Assembly: GCF_037646345.1 (NCBI RefSeq)
Contig: NZ_JBBEWR010000009.1
Location: 158,247-222,246, forward strand
Direction: 5' to 3'
Length of the DNA: 64,000 bases
From: Ascidiimonas aurantiaca
Lineage (GTDB): Bacteria > Bacteroidota > Bacteroidia > Flavobacteriales > Flavobacteriaceae
Positions 35,591 through 45,191 of the stretch are shown here, piece by piece. The translations under genes were made by a program, and so were the position numbers. How positions within the stretch are numbered: the stretch's first letter is position 1; every line of letters starts with the position of its first letter. Below the pieces are notes generated by a model that worked only from the letters and a program-made list of their open reading frames with translations, was not told the origin of the DNA and did no database searches.

Positions 35591-36120
35591 CGCTGCGTGC
35601 CTCTGTAGAACTGGTAGCCCATAAAAACTTTGCAAAGAACTGTTTTTGTATACATTTATTATGGCATGCTAAAGAACCAGCATTTCTTTGTGCCTGTATA
35701 TAAGGTGTTTACGGATTTCCGTAAATTGTTTTCTCTTGCACGAAAAAATGTGTATTTCAACAGAAATTTTAGATAATACCTGTATTTTTTTGTAGGTTTA
35801 AATAGCATTCTTCCCCCTCCTCTACATACATAATTAAAATAAATAGAAAATATAAAGTATGCTTTGTTTCTAAGCCGGTACTTAATTTATACCCCTTGTT
35901 GGGTATTGATTGCGAGAACTGGAAAATTTAACTTGACTCATCTGAATTTCAGGGTATAAAAACGAAGAATTTATTTTGATAATCAGGTTTTTATATGCGT
36001 AGTCAGTTATAAAAAGAAGTTAGCAAATCTTACGATCTAACCAATATGGTTGTAGCAAAATCATTAGTAGGGTTTGTACATTCTCGCAAATACATTAAGT
36101 AAAACTTTAAAAACAAAATT
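35591..36120. other. Long spacer holding conserved element copy 3
   Basis: Apart from the element at 35708-35803 I see no gene. The 310 nt between the element and the start at 36121 are AT-rich and could be a 5' leader. Confidence 0.4.
35708..35803 (+). promoter_or_regulatory. Conserved upstream element, copy 3 (before the unknown two-gene operon)
   Basis: Perfect palindrome TTTACGGA-TT-TCCGTAAA (35708-35725), then TTGCAC (35737-35742), GTATTTCAACAGAAATTTTA and TACCTGTA plus a T-run plus GTAGGTTTAAATAG. It is the clearest copy of the element also found at 1258, 8070 and 43224. Confidence 0.55.
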
Positions 36121-37065
36121 ATGCCAGAACCAGTAACAGCATCAGTAATCGCCAAAAAAATGGCAAAGGGAGTAATCTCAAAAGTAGGTTATAAAATACT
36201 CGAAAGTATTGCCCCGGGGATATTCTCGGATAAGAAAAAATTTGAAGAAATAAAGAAACAGCTTGTAGAAATTTCAAAACAACTGGAAGAAATACTGGAA
36301 ATAGCAAGAAATACATTTGAGCTTGTAGAACGGCTTCCGGATATTGTTTCAGATCTGATTGACGAACAAACGCTATATATCTCAAGAACACGTATAGAGT
36401 CGTCTATACAGGTGTATCTGAGTCTTCATACCAGGCCAAACGCTATTTCGCATGATGAGCTTACAGACTTATTACAATCCTGGAATATCCTTATTGACAA
36501 AGAGCAAAAGACCTGGGTAATCAATCAGCTTCCAAGGTATGGTGAATATTTATTGGCTACCACCGATGGTAAATTATTTAATGCAGTGTTGTCTGGTATA
36601 CGAGACAAAAAAGTGGCAGTTGAGCGATCGCATAAAATAGTAGGAAACGCCATTACATCACTGGCACGCGAGGCAGAAGCCATCATTAATGAAAGCTACA
36701 TTCGTAGCGGCAGTGTACTAGATGATGAACCGTGGCTGGTTTGGACCCCTGAAAGCACAAGAACAAGGACCGTTACCAGAACCGTATCTATGCCCTGCTC
36801 GGCCTGTAACGGAACCATAGATCATTCCTGGAGAGAACAGGTTCCCGACACCGCCTGGAACAACGAATTATCAAAAAAGAAAAACAGACTTGCAAATATC
36901 AGGTCGGAATTAGGGATATTATCAAATGATTATAGAAGTTTACTGGTATCTGATGAGGTTTTGAAAACGTTTGAGCAATCTTTAATTAACAGAGAAGATT
37001 CTATTGTTCCAAAAGCTTCAGATCTTAAAGTGGTGGAAAGTACCACTCCTTTTTCAAATGTCTAA
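36121..37065 (+). CDS. Helical protein of unknown function, first gene of a two-gene operon
   Basis: A 314-residue protein without a signal peptide. Residues 5-35 are amphipathic/hydrophobic (VTASVIAKKMAKGVISKVGYKILESIAPG). Residues 38-85 are a heptad-type coiled coil (KKFEEIKKQLVEISKQLEEI). The middle is mixed helical. A CSAC motif (about 229-232) sits between basic patches (TRTRTVTRTVSMPCSACNG). A second coiled coil is at about 248-275 (ELSKKKNRLANIRSELG). The amphipathic start plus coiled coil is reminiscent of helical pore-forming proteins, but this is only a shape argument. Confidence 0.5.
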   Translation: MPEPVTASVIAKKMAKGVISKVGYKILESIAPGIFSDKKKFEEIKKQLVEISKQLEEILEIARNTFELVERLPDIVSDLIDEQTLYISRTRIESSIQVYLSLHTRPNAISHDELTDLLQSWNILIDKEQKTWVINQLPRYGEYLLATTDGKLFNAVLSGIRDKKVAVERSHKIVGNAITSLAREAEAIINESYIRSGSVLDDEPWLVWTPESTRTRTVTRTVSMPCSACNGTIDHSWREQVPDTAWNNELSKKKNRLANIRSELGILSNDYRSLLVSDEVLKTFEQSLINREDSIVPKASDLKVVESTTPFSNV

Positions 37066-37098
37066 TAAAAACCATTAATGAAATTTAAATAACCAATT

Positions 37099-37869
37099 AT
37101 GAAAAATGTATATTCAGAAAACTACAACGCTCTGCCAGATGTTATTGAGGCAGATGAAGAGTTAACTAAAATGGGTAGAGATACTATTCTCGATCCGTTA
37201 TTAGAAGTAATCGCAAAGCACGATTTGCAGGAAGTGGTAGGGTTACGCCTGTTACACAATCACAACCAGATCACTAAAGATGAAATCATGCTTGAACGGG
37301 AAGAAGTAAACCGTAATGAGAATTGCTTAACCACAAAGGCTACCAAACTCTCAGATGTAGGGAAAGGATTTTATCCCAACAGTTGGGCTCTTACCGATAC
37401 CTTAATACCTTTAGAGTATTCATCAGACCCCTCTATGAAAAATGATTCGCATCGTATTTTAACAAACCAGTCTTTTATTAAAGATTTTAAAAATGAAGTA
37501 ACCCGGTTAGGGGTTGATCATTTACTGGGATTGTATGTGCTACAAAGGCAGTTTTTTGAAAAAGGAAAACCCGATTTAGAGTTGAATTATGAACTGATTG
37601 AAACTACCGATGTAGCCAGAAGAGCCAATATTATTACCTATAAGAAATCCAGCGAAATAGAAGAGGGGAGCTTAATTGATACCGTCTGGGCCTACCAGAA
37701 CAACGATATCACCATGGGATGTGAGCGGGTTAAAGTTGGATGTACCAGGCTGGGCTGTAATGTGGTAGTGATACGATGTATTGAAGATGGTTTTGGCGGA
37801 CATGAAAGAAAAGTAGTGCAGCACGATAAGTCACATGCAGAGGATTTTGATCATATACTTAGGCCTTAA
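37099..37869 (+). CDS. Protein of unknown function, second gene of the two-gene operon
   Basis: A 256-residue cytoplasmic-looking protein without signal peptide or membrane segments. It has a helical N-half (ELTKMGRDTILDPLLEVIAKHDLQEVVGLRLLHNHNQITKDEIMLERE) and a C-half with conserved-looking Cys/His residues (MGCERVKVGCTRLGCNVVVIRCIEDGFGGHERKVVQHDKSHAED). The GLRLLHNH and GLYVLQRQFF stretches (about 66-74 and 143-152) may be a repeated unit (VGLRLL/LGLYVL). No family recognised. It begins 33 nt after the preceding stop and is followed by a strong terminator. Confidence 0.5.
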   Translation: MKNVYSENYNALPDVIEADEELTKMGRDTILDPLLEVIAKHDLQEVVGLRLLHNHNQITKDEIMLEREEVNRNENCLTTKATKLSDVGKGFYPNSWALTDTLIPLEYSSDPSMKNDSHRILTNQSFIKDFKNEVTRLGVDHLLGLYVLQRQFFEKGKPDLELNYELIETTDVARRANIITYKKSSEIEEGSLIDTVWAYQNNDITMGCERVKVGCTRLGCNVVVIRCIEDGFGGHERKVVQHDKSHAEDFDHILRP

Positions 37870-37904
37870 TTTTCGTTAATCACCATTTTAATTATTGTTT
37901 TATT

Positions 37905-37966
37905 CAGGCCGAAAATTCACCCTTTAACAAACTCAGGATGCTGTGAATTTTCGGCCTGATATTTTT
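37905..37966 (+). terminator. Strong hairpin terminator of the 36-38 kb operon
   Basis: CAGGCCGAAAATTCAC (37905-37920) is perfectly complementary to GTGAATTTTCGGCCTG (37943-37958), a 16-bp stem with a 22-nt loop, then ATATTTTTGG. It could act in both directions. Confidence 0.8.
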
Positions 37967-37979
37967 GGTCTGCTAGTGA

Positions 37980-38147
37980 GCAGGTTTTCGAGTTTATAAG
38001 ACCTGGCTGGAACCCCTTTTCTTTGATGTATATGTGAATTGTGACCGGGGTTTTAAAAATGTGGAAACACAAAAAGAGAAATGGCTACATATTTTTAAGA
38101 ATTTCATTGTGTGGGCTTGGGAGAATTACGAGCATGCGCAAATATAA
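37980..38147 (+). pseudogene. C-terminal remnant of an unknown gene
   Basis: The frame reads AGFRVYKTWLEPLFFDVYVN, then CDRGFKNVETQKEKWLHIF and KNFIVWAWENYEHAQI before TAA, 55 residues in all. Two stops (TAG, TGA) lie immediately upstream, so no start exists. The aromatic-rich protein-like sequence marks a dead gene tail. The rest of 37967-38317 has no gene. Confidence 0.4.
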
Positions 38148-38317
38148 AAAGAGGTAAAAGGCAATCATGGTATGTATGCGGCATTTTTAAGCCTTCTAAT
38201 TAAAAGGAGAATAACCCATGTAAGTAAGCTCCTGGTAATTTGTAAAAACAGTATCTTACTACTAAGAACAGTGTAACAATTTACTTTTTTTGAGGTCTTT
38301 ACACCAAACCAGCAATT

Positions 38318-40015
38318 ATGAAAAAGTTATATACGTCTATTTTTTCTGTAATATGGATGTTGTTTTTATGTATCGGTATTGGTGTGAATGCCCAGATAAC
38401 ATCAACAGACCTGCAACAAAAAGTAGATTCCATGTTTGGGGGGATGGCAAAAAATGCTCCGGGTTCTGCGGTACTGGTGGTAAAAAACAAAGAAATCATT
38501 CTTAATATAGGGTACGGACTGGCCAATCTGGAATACGGTATCCCTATTACATCAAAAACCGTATTTGATCTCGCTTCCCTTTCAAAACAATTTGCCGGAT
38601 ATGCCATTTCTTTACTTGTGGAGCAGGGTAAAATTTCTGAAAATGACGATATTCGAAAGTATATTCCAGAATTTCCGGAGTTTGAGCATACCATTACTAT
38701 TAAACATTTATTACATCATACCAGTGGTTTGCGCGATTGGACCAGTACTTTAAGTTTAGCCGGCAGGTCTTTTGAAGATGTGATCTCTTTTGAGCATATT
38801 CTACGAATGGCCTACCGGCAAAAAACATTGAATTTTGAACCCGGTTCTGAGTACAACTATTCCAATACCGGCTACAATATTCTGGCAGAACTGGTACAGC
38901 GGGTTACCGGAGTATCGTTTCGAACCTGGACCAATCAACATATTTTTCGACCTCTCAAAATGCCAAATACGTTTTTTCTGGATAATCACAGAGAAGTTAT
39001 ACCCAACAGAGCAATGGGGTATTTTCAAACCGAAAACGTGCCGTATCGCAGTGCACCCAATAACTTAACGGCGTTGGGCTCCAGCTCCCTATACGCCACT
39101 ACCGATGATCTCTCCAAATGGGTTACCCATATCATGCACCCGCCAGATACGTTAAAACCAGTGGTAGAACGTATGTTACAAACAGATACTTTAACCAACG
39201 GAAAAAAAAATACTTATGCCTATGGCATTGATGTTTCCAAATTTCATGGTACTGCATGGATCGCTCATTCCGGCTCCTGGGCCTCCTTCAGGACCTACCT
39301 TGTGATGCTGCCGGAATACGATCTGTCGGTTGTAGTTCTTAATAATAATAGCAAGAATGCCTATCGTATAGCCCGCAACATTGTATCTTTCTATGTTCCC
39401 GAATCAAATACTGAAAATAAAAAAGACCAGGCAGAAAAAAGGAAAGCCGTTGATCTACGCCAAAGTGTATTAAATGAATATACCGGAACTTATAAACTGG
39501 GTAAAGGCTGGTATGTACATTTAACAAAAGAAGACGGCACATTATGGACTCGGGCCACCAATGAAAAGAAATTCCCTATGACCTCATTGTCAGATACGGT
39601 ATTCTCTATAAAGGCGTATGGTAACCGAACGATGCGTTTCTACAAAAATGAAAGTAATAAAGTTACTCATCTGGTATATAACGATATGGTTTGTCCGAAA
39701 GTGAGCGACCATATCGTGTACACGCTAAAAAACGCTGAGGATTACACGGGCGATTATTTTAGTGCAGAGCTCCATACCCTGTATAAAGTACAGATCAAAG
39801 ACGGGCAATTGTATTTATGGAGTTTACACAATGGAGAAATTAGGCTTGAGCCGGCATGGCAGGATGATTTTTTTAGTACCCGTTTCTTTGCGAAAAATGT
39901 AGAATTTCAAAGGGATACCTACGGACGGATAACCGGCCTTCTCGTTTCACAGTCGAGAGCAAAAAATCAGCTTTTCAGAAAACTCGACATAGACCAGCAA
40001 ATAACTAATCAATAA
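38318..40015 (+). CDS. Class C beta-lactamase-family serine hydrolase
   Basis: A 565-residue secreted protein (signal peptide ending VNAQ). The serine-hydrolase motifs are SLSKQF (SxxK, about residue 88), YNYSNTGYN (YxN, about 186) and HSGSW (HxG, about 323). The last 180 residues are an extra beta-barrel-like domain (YTGTYKLGKGWYVHLTKEDGTLWTRAT and a second EDYTGDYFSAELHTLYKVQ unit). Members are D-aminopeptidases, esterases or DD-peptidases rather than true lactamases. A paralogue lies at 41448, with an AraC regulator between. Confidence 0.85.
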   Translation: MKKLYTSIFSVIWMLFLCIGIGVNAQITSTDLQQKVDSMFGGMAKNAPGSAVLVVKNKEIILNIGYGLANLEYGIPITSKTVFDLASLSKQFAGYAISLLVEQGKISENDDIRKYIPEFPEFEHTITIKHLLHHTSGLRDWTSTLSLAGRSFEDVISFEHILRMAYRQKTLNFEPGSEYNYSNTGYNILAELVQRVTGVSFRTWTNQHIFRPLKMPNTFFLDNHREVIPNRAMGYFQTENVPYRSAPNNLTALGSSSLYATTDDLSKWVTHIMHPPDTLKPVVERMLQTDTLTNGKKNTYAYGIDVSKFHGTAWIAHSGSWASFRTYLVMLPEYDLSVVVLNNNSKNAYRIARNIVSFYVPESNTENKKDQAEKRKAVDLRQSVLNEYTGTYKLGKGWYVHLTKEDGTLWTRATNEKKFPMTSLSDTVFSIKAYGNRTMRFYKNESNKVTHLVYNDMVCPKVSDHIVYTLKNAEDYTGDYFSAELHTLYKVQIKDGQLYLWSLHNGEIRLEPAWQDDFFSTRFFAKNVEFQRDTYGRITGLLVSQSRAKNQLFRKLDIDQQITNQ

Positions 40016-40276
40016 GTTTATATTCTTACCCACCCTATATGAATTTCACAGGGATACGACACAAAAGAATCTCCCCTATAGGTTAATTCACTAAAACTGT
40101 TAAGTAAATTCGTATTTGTATTCTCATGAGCTTTTCTATCCTGACTAAAAGGGGTATATTTCCCTGGAAATTTTATAAACTACCAGAATGTTTTATTAGC
40201 TCAAAGGTTAGTTTTAATGTGAAATTGATATCTTAAAAATATAAAAACGCAGCATTCTTTTAGATAAGCTTACCTA

Positions 40277-41326
40277 ATGAATATAATGAATGATATAGGC
40301 CTTATTACCGTATTTTTACTAATACTCCTTTCTGTTTTTTTACTTACGGCCCGGGCAAAGAATAAGCGCCCCAACATTTATTTTGCAGGGTTTCTCATAG
40401 TTACGTCTCTTGATATTTCGGCTTTGTTTTTGGGAGAGATATACAGAAACAATGTTTCGTTGAATTACCTGAGAGTAGCATCGGTTTTACTGCAAATGCC
40501 TTTATTTTACTTTTATGTAAAAGCTGTATGCTATCACAATTTCAGGTTTGATGCAAAACAAATACTACATGCCATTCCGTTTTTTTGCTTTCTGATCTTA
40601 TTTTTTATCACCAACCTGTCCGGACAAAGCTACGTTTGGTATAAAATAATTTCGCAGGTGCAGTATTATGTGTACATCTTTGGTGTTTTTTATGAACTAA
40701 GAAAGTACAAACAACTGCACCTTGAAAACTATTCGTTTCAGAGTGAAATGTACATGTGGTTAATGACCACCTCAGTTCTGTTTCTTATTGGCAACACATT
40801 TGTACTTATCAGAACTATTTTCGAGAAGCTGTATGATTATAAGGGGTTCCCGTTGCTTAATTTAGGGATTTCTCTATTTGGATTAGTGGTTATTTGCTGG
40901 TTTGTTATCAAAACCATGCGAACCCCCGGTTTATTTACCGGTGTTGACCAACACATCCGGCCTCCGGAAAAAGATTCGGAGGAAATAAAGGTAAAATACA
41001 AAGAAGAAGTAGATAGCCTGCGTAATTTCATGATTAATGAGAAACCCTATTTAGAAGAAGATCTGACCCTGCAGAAATTAGCTGAAAAAACCGAAATTCC
41101 GGAAAAGCATCTTTCGTTTCTCATCAATAAAATAATAGGGAAACATTTTTTTGATTTCATTAATTCTTACCGAATACAACAGGCCCAAATACTGTTGCAG
41201 AATAAGGAGCTCAACATACAGCAAATTATGTATGAGGTAGGCTTTAACTCAAAGTCGTCCTTCAATACAGCATTTAAAAAATATACCGCTACCACACCTT
41301 CAAAATACAGAATGTTAAATAGTTAA
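40277..41326 (+). CDS. AraC-family regulator with N-terminal 7TM domain
   Basis: A 349-residue protein (start ATG 40277; ATG 40286 possible). Residues 1-220 hold about seven transmembrane helices. Residues 240-349 are the AraC DNA-binding domain (LTLQKLAEKTEIPEKHLSFLINK; IQQIMYEVGFNSKSSFNTAFKKYTATTPSKY). It sits between two serine-hydrolase genes of the same direction and may control one or both. Confidence 0.85.
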   Translation: MNIMNDIGLITVFLLILLSVFLLTARAKNKRPNIYFAGFLIVTSLDISALFLGEIYRNNVSLNYLRVASVLLQMPLFYFYVKAVCYHNFRFDAKQILHAIPFFCFLILFFITNLSGQSYVWYKIISQVQYYVYIFGVFYELRKYKQLHLENYSFQSEMYMWLMTTSVLFLIGNTFVLIRTIFEKLYDYKGFPLLNLGISLFGLVVICWFVIKTMRTPGLFTGVDQHIRPPEKDSEEIKVKYKEEVDSLRNFMINEKPYLEEDLTLQKLAEKTEIPEKHLSFLINKIIGKHFFDFINSYRIQQAQILLQNKELNIQQIMYEVGFNSKSSFNTAFKKYTATTPSKYRMLNS

Positions 41327-41447
41327 ATACAGGTTCGACTTTTATTCAAACCTATTTTTGAGCCCTAAAAAGGTTCGACTTTCTTTTCTCAAACGTTTTA
41401 TCCCGTACGGTACTTTTAATTTGCCCTGAAACAAAAATTCAATTCAG

Positions 41448-43079
41448 ATGAAAAGTAGTATTAAAAACATTTTGACAGCTTTATTTCTCATTACACAATG
41501 CGTTTACGTCTATACACAATCTCTTACCAATAAGATGTTGGTAAAAGTAGATTCTGTTTTTACTTCCCATTATAATGACAACATAGCCGCAGGTGCTTTT
41601 GCCGTAATTAAAAACGGCGATGTGATATTCAGGAAAACTACAGGGCTGGCCAATATAGAACACCGGGTACCGGCATCGGGTAAAACGGTTTTTAATATCG
41701 CTTCCAATTCTAAACAGTTCACTGCCTTATTGGCCCTGATTTTAGAAGAAGAAGGTAAATTATCGCTTCAGGACGATATTAGAATGTATCTTCCGGAATT
41801 AAAGGATCTACCCCATAAAATTACCATTAAACAGTTAACCAACCACACCCACGGGTTGCCCAATGTAGATGAACTGGCCCAAATAAAAGGAATTAACAGA
41901 ATGACGCACAATGAGGTGCTGAATATGCTGTTTAACATCAGGCAATTTAATTTTATCCCGGGGGGTGCGTATCAATATAGTAACACCGGCTATGTGCTGC
42001 TTTCACAAATTATAGAACGTGTAGGGAAAAAGCCTTATAACGAACAGTTACAGCAAAAGATCTTTGATAAACTGGGTATGAACGATAGTGAGTCGGTAGG
42101 AGACTATACTGAGGTTATTCAAAATAAAGCCTATTCATACGTTCCTGTAGGAGAGGGTTATGCAAACAATCCCGTAAAGCTTAGTACAATGGGTTCTTCG
42201 GGAGTGTATGCGAGTCTGGATGATCTGATAAAATGGTGTCAAAACTTTATAAAAACCGATCATCCTTATAAGAGACATTTAAAGAAGATGCAGGAACCCA
42301 CCATGTTAACCTCAGGAAAAGTCATAGAATACGGTATGGGTATCCAGTTTGAGAACTACAAAGGTATTGATATAGTTTTTCACGGGGGCGGGACCGAAAG
42401 TTATCGTTCCTATATATTACATGTGCCCAAACACAAACTATCATTTGTTTTTCTATCCAATACCGGAGGTATTGCCGGGTACGATATTATATACAGTTCA
42501 CTCGAGATATTGTTGCATTCGTTTATGGAAAAAGAACAACCGTTTTTGAAAACGGCTGATCTTACCGCTTACGAAGGTACATATAAATTGAACTCCAGTC
42601 TCTATCTTTCTGTCTGGGCCGAGAAAGATTCTCTGTACTTTGGTACCTATCGTACACAGGAAAAAACATTCCTTCCACAAAAAAGCAGGCATACGTTTAG
42701 TTTTATATGGCCTTTTTCAAAACTGACATTTCACCGGGACAGTTTTGATTTGCGATTTGTAGATTTCACCTATACTGCCAGGCGTGTTATACCACCCGTG
42801 TTGAAAAACCCGGATATTGACCTGAGCAGGTACGTAGGTACTTATAAAAATGCTCAACATGAGAGTTCGTTTGAACTGGTACTGATGAACGGTCAACTGA
42901 TTGTGAAGCACCCTGTCTTTAATAATGTGGAATTGACCATGTATTCGGGAACTGTTTTTTACACGCAGAACAGTGCCTTTGGAGAAATAGATTTCTATTT
43001 TGATAAGGATGGAAATGTAAAAGGGTGTAAACTATCAAGACAAAATATTCATAATATAATGTTTTGTAAAACAAAATAA
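41448..43079 (+). CDS. Class C beta-lactamase-family serine hydrolase
   Basis: A 543-residue secreted protein with a signal peptide (LFLITQCVYVYTQ). Motifs are ASNSKQF (SxxK), YQYSNTGYV (YxN) and HGGGTESYRSY (HxG). The C-terminal domain has the YEGTYKLNSSLYLSVWAEKDSLYFG unit and a second RYVGTYKNAQHESSFELVLMNGQL unit. It is a paralogue of 38318, with low identity outside the motifs. Likely periplasmic peptidase or esterase. Confidence 0.85.
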   Translation: MKSSIKNILTALFLITQCVYVYTQSLTNKMLVKVDSVFTSHYNDNIAAGAFAVIKNGDVIFRKTTGLANIEHRVPASGKTVFNIASNSKQFTALLALILEEEGKLSLQDDIRMYLPELKDLPHKITIKQLTNHTHGLPNVDELAQIKGINRMTHNEVLNMLFNIRQFNFIPGGAYQYSNTGYVLLSQIIERVGKKPYNEQLQQKIFDKLGMNDSESVGDYTEVIQNKAYSYVPVGEGYANNPVKLSTMGSSGVYASLDDLIKWCQNFIKTDHPYKRHLKKMQEPTMLTSGKVIEYGMGIQFENYKGIDIVFHGGGTESYRSYILHVPKHKLSFVFLSNTGGIAGYDIIYSSLEILLHSFMEKEQPFLKTADLTAYEGTYKLNSSLYLSVWAEKDSLYFGTYRTQEKTFLPQKSRHTFSFIWPFSKLTFHRDSFDLRFVDFTYTARRVIPPVLKNPDIDLSRYVGTYKNAQHESSFELVLMNGQLIVKHPVFNNVELTMYSGTVFYTQNSAFGEIDFYFDKDGNVKGCKLSRQNIHNIMFCKTK

Positions 43080-43425
43080 TTGTCTGTAAAAATTAAAGTC
43101 AAAATATCACCTTTTTTTCAACTCAGTTTTTATTATAAGATCCTTCCAGGAAGGCCTTGTAGCGGCTTTATTGGAGTAATAGAGGTACATTTTGTATAAC
43201 CCATTGTGTCTTTTACTAAAAACACTTACAGATTTATGCAAACATTTTACAACGTGTTTTTTATCTTGCTCCATAAAACAGGTATTTCAACAAAAATGTT
43301 ACGTACTCCCTGTATTTTTTTATAAGTTTAAATTGTAGAACGGTACAGTCATGAATAAATGCTTTAAGATACAAGTGTAAAAGGCAATAGTTATAAGCTT
43401 TCTATGTATAGAATATCAAACTAAT
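43080..43425. other. Spacer holding conserved element copy 4
   Basis: No gene. A short inverted repeat CCTTCCAGGAAGG lies at about 43142-43154, then the element at 43224-43331. Confidence 0.4.
43224..43331 (+). promoter_or_regulatory. Conserved upstream element, copy 4 (before the small membrane gene)
   Basis: A degenerate palindrome ACTTACAGATTTATGCAAA is followed by TCTTGCTC, GGTATTTCAACAAAAATGTTACG and CTCCCTGTA plus a T-run plus TAAGTTTAAA. The right half is the best match to copy 3. Confidence 0.5.
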
Positions 43426-43731
43426 ATGAATAAAAATCTGAAAATTCTCCTTAGCATACCTTCATTTTTAATTCTCTTCGTAGTTCTATACAACTTCTTT
43501 GCCGACCTAAACGCGCAGGAATATGATATCATATTTAAAGCATCACTTATAATCCAAACTTTGTATTTAATGGGACTTGTTTACATATTGGTATCATTAT
43601 GGAAAAACAGGTCAGAATCAACAAATACCAAGTGGACATGGACTTTATTGATGATACTCTGTTTACAACCTATTACTACATTGATATATTTATGGGCCGT
43701 TGAGCCGAGGAAAAAAAGCCCTAATTCATAA
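43426..43731 (+). CDS. Small membrane protein, unknown
   Basis: A 101-residue protein with three predicted transmembrane helices (about 6-27, 37-60 and 70-90: LKILLSIPSFLILFVVLYNFF, FKASLIIQTLYLMGLVYILVSL, TWTLLMILCLQPITTLIYLWAVEP). No domain recognised. It is controlled by the conserved element copy 4 and probably transcribed alone. Confidence 0.6.
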   Translation: MNKNLKILLSIPSFLILFVVLYNFFADLNAQEYDIIFKASLIIQTLYLMGLVYILVSLWKNRSESTNTKWTWTLLMILCLQPITTLIYLWAVEPRKKSPNS

Positions 43732-43882
43732 AAGTTATAACCAATAATAGAGATCATTTAGTCTTAAAGATGATAGCCATAAATAATCAAAAGTTTTAAA
43801 AATCATGCAGTCTTATTTAAAAATAGAATAGCGGAACATTCGAAAAACAGTAATTTTAGCACCGTAAGGTAATATTATAAAT

Positions 43883-45190
43883 ATGAATGATAATACAATT
43901 AATAGTTTACGTGAGGCTTTAAAACATTCACCTGATAATGTCCCTTTACGACTTTTATTGGCTGATAATTTGCTGGCACTTAATAAACTTGAAGAGGCTG
44001 AGTCAGAGTATTCAACAGTTCTTAAATCTGCCAATGACAGCAAGGCAAAAGTAGGGTTAGCCACTGTGTTTTTTAAAAAGAATAACTTTTCAGCCTGTAA
44101 CGTGATTTTAGAAGAGGTAATTGATGACGGGACGAATGATATAGGGGTTTTTACACTTTATGCAAAAGGCCTTTTAAAAGAAAATTCAATAGGTAAAGCC
44201 ATTGAAGCCTATAAACAGGTATTGGCTATCGATCCTAATTACTTTGATGAAGAACTTGACCATCAATTGCGACAAAGAAATAATAATGAGATAGCAAACA
44301 ACGAAAAAGAACCAGACCATCGTTTTTTGCAAAAACCTAACATTAATTTTAATGACGTGGGTGGTATGGAAGAAGTAAAAAAAGAGATTGAGTTAAAAAT
44401 TATTAAGCCTCTTCTTCACCCAGAACTCTACCGGGCCTATGGTAAAAAAGCAGGAGGAGGGATTTTACTTTATGGCCCACCAGGCTGTGGTAAAACCTTC
44501 ATTGCCAAAGCGACAGCCGGTGAAATAAATGCTAAATTTATAAATGTTAGTCTCAACGACATTTTGGATATGTGGATTGGTAACAGCGAAAAAAATTTAC
44601 ATGAAATTTTTGATTTAGCACGTGACCATACACCATGCGTATTGTTCATTGATGAAATAGATGCCTTAGGAGCTAGCAGAAGCGATATGAAACAATCAAG
44701 CGGCAGACATCTGATAAATCAGTTTTTACAAGAACTTGACGGAATAGATAGTGCAAACGATGGTGTTTTAATAATTGGGGCAACAAACACCCCCTGGAAT
44801 TTAGACCCCGCATTCAGACGCCCGGGAAGGTTTGACAGGATAGTGTTTGTTTCTCCACCTGACAGGATCACGAGAGAGTCTATTTTAAGTTTAAAACTCA
44901 ATAACAAACCCACAGGAAATATTGATCTGCAAGCCATAGCCAGGAAAACCAGACATTATTCAGGTGCAGATATTGACGCAATCATTGATATTGCTATTGA
45001 GCAAAAACTTGAATCCTCATTTAGTGATGGAGTTCCCAAGCCACTGGAAACAAGTGATTTAATGATTGCTTTAAAGAAGCATAAACCAAGTACCCAGGAG
45101 TGGTTTTCAACAGCCAAAAACTTTGCCATGTTTGCCAATGATTCAGGACTTTATGATGACATTCTAACCTATTTGAAAAGTAACAAGTAA
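43883..45190 (+). CDS. TPR-containing AAA+ ATPase (Cdc48/FtsH-type module)
   Basis: A 435-residue cytoplasmic protein. Residues 5-130 carry TPR-like helix pairs (VPLRLLLADNLLALNKLEEAESEYSTVLKSA; IGVFTLYAKGLLKENSIGKAIEAYKQVLAIDPNY). Residues 153-400 form a type-II AAA+ module: NINFNDVGGMEEVKKEIE, Walker A GPPGCGKT (198-205), pore loop region DMWIGNSEKNL, Walker B VLFIDE (253-258), sensor 1 GATNTP and arginine fingers FRRPGRFDR (311-319). There is no protease domain. Likely an unfoldase or remodelling ATPase. The next gene begins one nt after its stop. Confidence 0.9.
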   Translation: MNDNTINSLREALKHSPDNVPLRLLLADNLLALNKLEEAESEYSTVLKSANDSKAKVGLATVFFKKNNFSACNVILEEVIDDGTNDIGVFTLYAKGLLKENSIGKAIEAYKQVLAIDPNYFDEELDHQLRQRNNNEIANNEKEPDHRFLQKPNINFNDVGGMEEVKKEIELKIIKPLLHPELYRAYGKKAGGGILLYGPPGCGKTFIAKATAGEINAKFINVSLNDILDMWIGNSEKNLHEIFDLARDHTPCVLFIDEIDALGASRSDMKQSSGRHLINQFLQELDGIDSANDGVLIIGATNTPWNLDPAFRRPGRFDRIVFVSPPDRITRESILSLKLNNKPTGNIDLQAIARKTRHYSGADIDAIIDIAIEQKLESSFSDGVPKPLETSDLMIALKKHKPSTQEWFSTAKNFAMFANDSGLYDDILTYLKSNK

Positions 45191-45191
45191 T

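Noticed and set aside
38565..39068. Overlapping frames inside the serine hydrolase
   Set aside because: They lie out of frame over the catalytic motifs of 38318 and have no protein-like pattern.
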